Origin: Haberlea rhodopensis
Taxonomy: Eukaryota; Streptophyta; Magnoliopsida; Lamiales; Gesneriaceae
Reading direction: 5' to 3'
Assembly: GCA_907163345.1 (NCBI GenBank)
Contig: CAJQUN010000040.1
Location: 5,456,001-5,520,000 of the forward strand
DNA: 64,000 nucleotides
Under the pieces are notes generated by a model. The model searched no databases. It saw only the letters and a program-made list of their open reading frames with translations, and had not been told where the DNA came from. Made by a program: the position numbers and the translations under genes. Numbering within the stretch: the first letter of the stretch is position 1; every line of letters starts with the position of its first letter. Shown in pieces: positions 58,793-64,000 of this stretch.

Positions 58793-60302
58793 TGTTGGGA
58801 TATGCCTAAGACAACTCATTAGATGATTGATTTTGGCATACAATGTAATATGATTTTAATAAAGGCAATTCATAATTATATATTATTCCAGTATCTGTGT
58901 AATATGAATATGTATATATGTTAATGTCCTCAGAATAATATTGTATTATTCTTAAAGATGTCCCTAGTCAAGTATTATCATGAATAGGGATAATGATAAT
59001 GCATTGAGACTAGTATGCATTGATTGATGAATGGTTCATGGATATGAGATATCAAATCAACACATTGGTGCATGTTAGAGAACGATGTACTGCACAGACC
59101 CACCATGAGAATGCTACATGGATAGTTATATGAACGTCATAAGCAATTCTCATAGTGATAATAATGTATGTAATCCTTACAACTTGAGATCACCAGAGAT
59201 CCCAACATAAGGAGTTGTATATCTTGATATTGTCAAACGTTACCTGTAACAGGGTAAACTATAAAGACAATCATTGGATACACCATGAATTATGTAGAGG
59301 GATGTTGGTTGATCAAGATATGATTTGTCCCTCCTATATAACAGGAGAAGTGTTTGGGCCCTTGATCAAGTGAGACTAAAATGCATGGCCATGCTCGAAT
59401 GAGTCGATATGTGATATCGAGCTTATTCGTTTATTCTAGTCAACTTGGGGATCAAGAAATAAAAGATTGAACTATACGAGTATGACTATTCCATGACTCG
59501 TGTTTAATCTAAACACATAGGACAAATGGATTAAGTTACATGGTTATTATTATCACAGGCCATAGGTTATGTCGAGTCAATGACATTATTTTAACTCGGG
59601 TAGCCTTGATGTGTTGCTAGATACCGCTCATCGCTTGTGACATAAAATCAGATTTTATCTCACTGCCAACGTTGCAAGATCCTAACGGGTCGCACAAAAG
59701 ATTAAATCGATAAAGGGAGATATAATTCATTGGATGAATTAAGTTGATTAGGAAGAGTCCTAATCATATAATAATAATATGTTATATTATTATGGGCCTA
59801 TTTTATACAGATATATGAGATATATATATAAAATTGGATATGCACATACGAAGGTAATAATGGGATGGGCCAGAGAGTTTTTTGGAAAAACCCTACTCCT
59901 AAGATTATTAGCCGCCGAACATACGTGTATATATATAAGTCTGCATTAGGTTTTTTTTTTAGGTTAATTAAGAATTAACAAACACAAAAACCTAGCAGAC
60001 AATTTGTGAAAAAGGAGTCGTCACCTTTTTGGCGTCACTCATCCTTTTCACGGTTGAAGATCAAGTCTAGCAACTTGTTCTTCAACATCCCTTCATCGAC
60101 ATAATCGTGTGGATACCGTAGAGGCATAACTTGAAAAGTTTTGCTACTGACTCGAGGATGCGTTGGACGTGCTACTTTGTGGGATTCGGCTCAAACAGCT
60201 ACAAGGGTATGATTCTTTTCACCCCGATATGATTAACTCGATCCTGGGTTGGGAACCCAAAATTTTATTTCCGCTGCGTATTTGCATGTTGGATTCCTTA
60301 CA
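58793..60302 (+). mobile_element. C 3' LTR (1510 bp)
   Basis: It begins TGTTGGGATATGCC and ends GGATTCCTTACA, followed by TSD CTAAA. Confidence 0.95.
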
Positions 60303-60307
60303 CTAAA

Positions 60308-61229
60308 CCCCTTACAAATGTTGTCCGAAGAACAATAATGAAAAGATAACTATCAATACCGTGGTCTCACGACCTAACGCTTGCCTCCAATGAACACAAC
60401 ACATCATAGGACATGAAACTCACTTTCGATACATGTGCTATCTGATCACATCGGTACTAAATTCATCGTTCTATCATAGTACTGTGTGCACACACTGAGC
60501 TTGCCAAAACCAAGATCAAAGCATCACACCCCAATCACTCATCAATTGACAGTTCACATTCAGAAGTGACAGTTCACATTCAGTCCACACATGTGTAAAC
60601 CACAACTCAAACACAGACTGACTTTCGGCAATTTTGCTATTGCCCCTAGATTGTATACAATCCACCAGATAACAATGACAGTTATCCTCACAAACATTTT
60701 CACATCACGTGTCATCAGCAACAACTCATCGTCAGATCACTGTCTGACAACAACAGAACAAGTAGTAAGTTAAACTCACCATATGAAGACATCCGTACCA
60801 CCATCAGTTCTCACACGCAGTCTCATTCAGACTGACTTTGCACATGGAGCTGATACCAAAATTTGGTTACCACGCTCCAACCACTCCGCAACTTGTTCCT
60901 CAAATTCCGTATCAAATACATATCGTTCACAACTGAATGACTGGGAAGCCTCCAGAGAAACATCTCATGTCCCCCTGACAAATGGTAATACAGAAAACCG
61001 GTATACCAATCACAGGTACACACACAACATCCCTTGTGACATTCATAGGGATTCTTACAATTTCATGCTACCATACTGCAAAACAAGGTTTAACAACAAT
61101 ATATAGCAACACATAGAGCATGTTAGTATAACATCCTATACAACACAAAGGATATAACATGCTTTCAAGGGAATAGGTATCTCCCTAATTCACTTCCTCT
61201 ACCCTCGTTCACCCCGTTCTCGAACCACT
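60308..61229 (-). mobile_element. F2 interior, part 3 (leader and gag region), decayed
   Basis: This stretch lies between the copia element and the F2 PBS, so it should hold the leader and the start of gag on the minus strand. I recognise no domain. Confidence 0.5.
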
Positions 61230-61241
61230 ACTCTGATACCA
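61230..61241 (-). other. F2 primer-binding site
   Basis: Minus strand TGGTATCAGAGT, one mismatch to the tRNA-iMet complement, four bases from the LTR. Confidence 0.8.
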
Positions 61242-61245
61242 CTAA

Positions 61246-61546
61246 TGTGGGTTCCTCGTTACTTAATCCATTATGTATCAGTTCATTATACATATGTGAG
61301 TTAGAATTAAGTAATTCATACACTGATTAAGAGTTTACTAATGTAGGTTGTTACAATACTTATACAATCCTGTCATAATATACATATCAGTTATACTGTA
61401 AAACAACCTAGACTCGTACAACTCATATGCAGTGATTCAACTCGCAGCGGAATAGACTCACAATCCCGTCCTCCCACGTCTATGAGTCCCTACAGAAACA
61501 ATCACACAACATGAGTATAGATAAACAACCATCCCAGTGCGATATT
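61246..61546 (-). mobile_element. F2 5' LTR, first 301 bp
   Basis: TGTGGGTTCCTCG onward matches 41647-41946, then ends at GCGATAT where element A begins. Confidence 0.85.
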
Positions 61547-63038
61547 GATGTGACTAGAAATAGACACATCTTTAGTGCTTAATTGTCTACGATTTGGTAG
61601 GTTTTGATAGATAAATTGATATGTATGCTACCTAATCGTATATTTGTGTAATTATAGGTACAATCAAAGAAAACGAGCTAAAAATGATGTGTAAAGACCA
61701 AGAAGAGACATGGACATGACAAGGACTCAAAGTTGATCAAGAAAAGGGCAAAAATGTAATTTTGAAGGAGGAGATCGATTGCCACGAAGAGGAAATCGAT
61801 CGCCTATGGACAGAAACATTTGCATCAAATTTGAAGAGCCAGCGATCGATCGCGAAGAAGGGGCGATCGATCGCCAAAGTCTACTGGAGCTCGGCGATCG
61901 ATCGCCACTTTATAGCGATCGATCGCCTCAAGGGTTTTTCCGAAAAAAATAATGCAGCGATCGATCGCCACATTCAAGGCGATCGATCGCCGAAGAGTCC
62001 GAAAATTAGGAAATTAGGTCTTTTACCATGTTTAGAAGATTGTAACCTATTTTATCAGCCACCAACCCCCATAACTCGAAATTATTCAGTTCTTAGGCAT
62101 ATTATTCCAGATTTTAGAATATTTTTAGTTTTTGAGATTAATTTTCTTTCAAGTTTTCTTCAAGAACAACGAAGAACGGAACCGGAATCGACAAGCCGGA
62201 ATCGTGATTTATATTAGTAATTTCTTTTCCTTTACTTATTTAATGTTTTCCATCGAATTTTTATTGTTTTTAGATTTAATTATGCTAGGCTAAAACTCTT
62301 CGATTCTTGGTTGAAGGGATACCTGCTTTTGGATTTGAACCTTTTATGAGAATTTGGTTTGATTGTTGAATTAGATTTCGATTTCAATTCGTTTCTCAGA
62401 TTTAAAATTCCATGACTGTTGTGTTTGTGTATTAGACCGATCACCTAATATTCAATTACATAATCGATAGTTTGTTGAGAAACAACTAAGATTAATAATT
62501 AACCGGCTGTAGGTGTTATTGAATTCTTAGGAGAAACGGTTGAGTAATCAATTTTAACGGCTGTAGTTTTCATTGATTAGATTTATCGAACTCATTAGTT
62601 TTGAAACTATCATTGATTTAATCATTAACGGTTGTAGTGGTGATTAGAGATTTGGTAAGAGTTGAATTGAATGTTGTTTTCTCTTTAACTACGAATAAGA
62701 TGAGTAGGAATTGAATTTACAATCGATAGATAATTGAAAGAATTCGAATGTTTTGATTTGATGATTAAAAGATAATTTTCCAAAAGTACGGTTACCTGAA
62801 AACCAAGAATCGCTTCACTCTCATAAGTTTAAATCATCTTAGTTAATCTCGTTAATTAGTTTAATTATAGAATTTGCTTAGTAGTAATCATTCATCCTAA
62901 AACCCCCTTGTTACTATTCTTTTTTGGCACGAAATAAATTTACCTTCCCTGTGAGATCGATCCCTACTTCCACTACTACATATTTTTGTTATTAACTGAA
63001 GAAGGGTTAATTTGGGCGTACACGATAAACGCACACCA
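61547..63038 (+). mobile_element. A 5' LTR (about 1492 bp)
   Basis: The ends are taken as TGATGTG ... CACACCA, a near-perfect terminal inverted repeat; the exact first base could be 61547-61551. It holds a palindrome array (61772-61990). The rest is AT-rich. Confidence 0.75.
61772..61990. repeat. Phased palindrome array, 8 sites (element A)
   Basis: Cores start at 61772 (decayed), 61793 (decayed), 61843, 61864, 61895, 61916, 61958 and 61980. Steps are 21, 50, 21, 31, 21, 42 and 22 bp. The full sites are GCGATCGATCGC, as in the chromoviruses. Confidence 0.9.
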
Positions 63039-63043
63039 AATTT

Positions 63044-63061
63044 TGGCGCCGTTGCCGGGGA
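63044..63061 (+). other. A primer-binding site (tRNA-Asp)
   Basis: TGGCGCCGTTGCCGGGGA is the complement of the 3' end of plant tRNA-Asp including CCA, five bases after the LTR. This primer is typical of Athila/Tat-group elements and differs from the iMet primer of E1-E4 and F2. Confidence 0.92.
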
Positions 63062-63127
63062 AGGCAATATTTATTAGTGTCGATTTTTTTTTTTATTTTT
63101 ATCCCGCATTACTACTTGGGTTTGTTA

Positions 63128-64000
63128 ATGAGTACATGTGGATCGTTCAATCACGAAGATAATTTTCACTACGATCCTGAGATTGAGAGGACGCTACATC
63201 AGAGAATGAGAGAAGCAAGGCTACTTGAAGAAGAAGAGAGATCCATGATGGGTGCAAATCAAAGCTTGAGGCAGTTGGCGAATCCTAACTTAGATCAACA
63301 ACCGCTCTGCATCAGTTTCCCTGCTCTGGCCAATAACATAAACTTCGAACTTAAATCTGGTTTAATTCACTTATTGCCAGCTTTTCATGGTCTTGCAGGA
63401 GAAAACCCACATAAGCATCTGATGGAGTTCCACGTGGTGTGCACTACCATGAAGCCAACCGGAATCACTGAGGATCAAATAAAGCTAAGAGCATTCCCAT
63501 TTTCTCTAAAGGACGCTGCAAAAGACTGGCTCTTCTACTTACCATCCGGATCGATCACCACGTGGACTGACTTACAAAGAGTATTCCTAGAAAAGTACTT
63601 CCCAGCTTCAAGGGCAACGAACTTGAGGAAAGAGATATATGGTGTGAAGCAGCTCTACGAGGAATCACTACACGAGTACTGGGAGAGATTCAAGAAGTTT
63701 TGCGCAAGTTGTCCACAACACCAGATAAGTGAACACCTTATCATCCAATACTTTTATGAAGGTTTACTTTCTTCTGACAGGAACTTAGTGGATGCGGCAA
63801 GCGGAGGAGCATTTATAGATAAAACAGCGGAGGAAGCTAGAAGGTTGATAGCTAACATGGCGGCCAACTCCCAACAATTTGGAGATGTGCGCCATGGACA
63901 ACCGCAAAGAAAAGAGGTAAACGTATCAAACTTAGAACAACAACTGATAGATCTCACTTTTCTTGTGCGTGGTATGGCAGGTGGAAATGTAGGAAAGACA
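63128..64000 (+). CDS. gag: A gag polyprotein, N-terminal 291 residues, runs off the window
   Basis: Open from ATG 63128, 66 bp after the PBS, to the last base. The start MSTCGSFNHEDNF is followed by a charged region (MREARLLEEEERSMM) and then the Retrotrans_gag capsid core. Recognisable stretches are FELKSGLIHLLPAFHGLAGE, LRAFPFSLKDAAKDWLFYLP, FLEKYFPASRATNLRKEIYG, SLHEYWERFKKFCASCPQHQ and AEEARRLIANMAANSQQFG. Gag packages the element RNA in virus-like particles. No stop or frameshift, unlike every other gag in the window. The frame may continue into protease and RT beyond the edge. The clade assignment (Athila/Tat) rests on this gag type and the tRNA-Asp primer. Confidence 0.9.
   Translation, partial: MSTCGSFNHEDNFHYDPEIERTLHQRMREARLLEEEERSMMGANQSLRQLANPNLDQQPLCISFPALANNINFELKSGLIHLLPAFHGLAGENPHKHLMEFHVVCTTMKPTGITEDQIKLRAFPFSLKDAAKDWLFYLPSGSITTWTDLQRVFLEKYFPASRATNLRKEIYGVKQLYEESLHEYWERFKKFCASCPQHQISEHLIIQYFYEGLLSSDRNLVDAASGGAFIDKTAEEARRLIANMAANSQQFGDVRHGQPQRKEVNVSNLEQQLIDLTFLVRGMAGGNVGKT

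Larger units (their letters stand above)
48915..60302 (+). mobile_element. C: Ty1/copia element in F2
   Basis: The 5' LTR is 48915-50432 and the 3' LTR 58793-60302, with TSD CTAAA (48910-48914 and 60303-60307). The order gag, protease, integrase, RT, RNase H is that of Ty1/copia. It contains an E3-family solo LTR in gag (52616-54627), two RT stops, a mutated integrase site and a patch of gypsy pol in RNase H, so it is dead. The two LTRs differ by a few dozen changes by eye, so the insertion is not recent. Confidence 0.95.
5251..64000 (+). mobile_element. E1: outermost Ty3/gypsy element, host of all later insertions
   Basis: The 5' LTR is 5251-8138 (TGTAAGACC...CTCACA), the PBS 8141-8152, and the internal region 8139-8366 plus 37890-41490. 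The 3' LTR restarts with the same TGTAAGACC at 41491 and is interrupted after 156 bp by F2. E1 is a decayed gypsy element, probably a chromovirus by its IN C-terminal remnant. The end of its 3' LTR must lie beyond the window, to the right of F2. Confidence 0.8.
41647..64000 (-). mobile_element. F2: minus-strand LTR element in the E1 3' LTR
   Basis: The left (3') LTR is 41647-43513. The right (5') LTR starts at 61246 and is cut off at about 61546 by element A. The PBS is at 61230-61241. The interior is 43514-61245 minus three insertions. No intact gag-pol remains. The polypurine tract (TATGGGAGAAA on the minus strand) is at 43514-43524. Confidence 0.82.
61547..64000 (+). mobile_element. A: Athila/Tat-like gypsy element, 5' part
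   Basis: The LTR is 61547-63038, with a PBS for tRNA-Asp and an intact gag frame that continues past the window. The left TSD cannot be confirmed because the right end is not in the window. It is among the latest insertions here, as it interrupts F2. Confidence 0.85.

Overview
The window is a gene-poor, AT-rich stretch of plant nuclear DNA, probably from an angiosperm, made almost entirely of LTR retrotransposons inserted into one another. The evidence is long LTRs of 1.5-2.9 kb, primer-binding sites (PBS) for initiator-Met or Asp tRNA, gag-pol reading frames of chromovirus, Ty1/copia and Athila/Tat type, and a decayed plant LINE. I see no host gene, tRNA, rRNA or CRISPR.

Layout. Positions 1-2126 hold the end of an LTR that lies inside an older LTR remnant (2127-3672). 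A LINE 3' end follows (3673-4692). At 5251 the host element E1 begins and contains nearly all the rest. E1's internal region received E2 (8367-37884), a non-coding LARD-like element. E2 received E3 (13709-34224, minus strand), a chromovirus with a recognisable but broken gag-pol. E3's left LTR received E4 (14592-26268). E4's 3' LTR received solo LTR S5 (21877-24539). E1's 3' LTR received F2 (41647 to beyond the window, minus strand). F2 in turn received a solo LTR (45190-47259), a Ty1/copia element C (48915-60302, itself holding a solo LTR at 52616-54627) and an Athila/Tat-like element A (61547 to beyond the window). Five-base target-site duplications (TSDs) flank E2, E4, S5, both E3-family solo LTRs and C exactly, and E3 with one mismatch, so the order of events can be read directly.

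The main unexplained signal is a set of phased palindrome arrays. Most of the LTRs carry 5-8 copies of GCGATCGATCGC or a variant, about 21 bp apart (two helical turns), grouped pair-quartet-pair with rests of 41 and 50 bp. In the chromovirus-type LTRs the array lies about 740 bp from the LTR start; where a TATA box can be seen, that is 410-460 bp downstream of it, so it is probably transcribed. The same design occurs in the Athila/Tat-like LTR, which uses a different primer tRNA. A related GCGACCGA array with 2- and 3-turn spacing lies in the copia leader. In all three LTR pairs that can be compared, the two LTRs differ by exactly one 21-bp unit.

A second signal is a comb of small hairpins in the LTR leaders and in the non-coding interiors of E2 and E4. 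Their stems are conserved by compensatory change (CGCT/AGCG, CGTCA/TGACG, GGTAC/GTACC against GGTGC/GCACC, GGCAT/ATGCC against GACAT/ATGTC, CCCC/GGGG, GTACGT/ACGTAC). E4 looks like a template-switch recombinant of an E2-like and an E3-like RNA, and the copia RNase H carries a patch of gypsy pol. The only coding region that looks intact is the Athila/Tat-like gag at 63128, which runs off the right edge.
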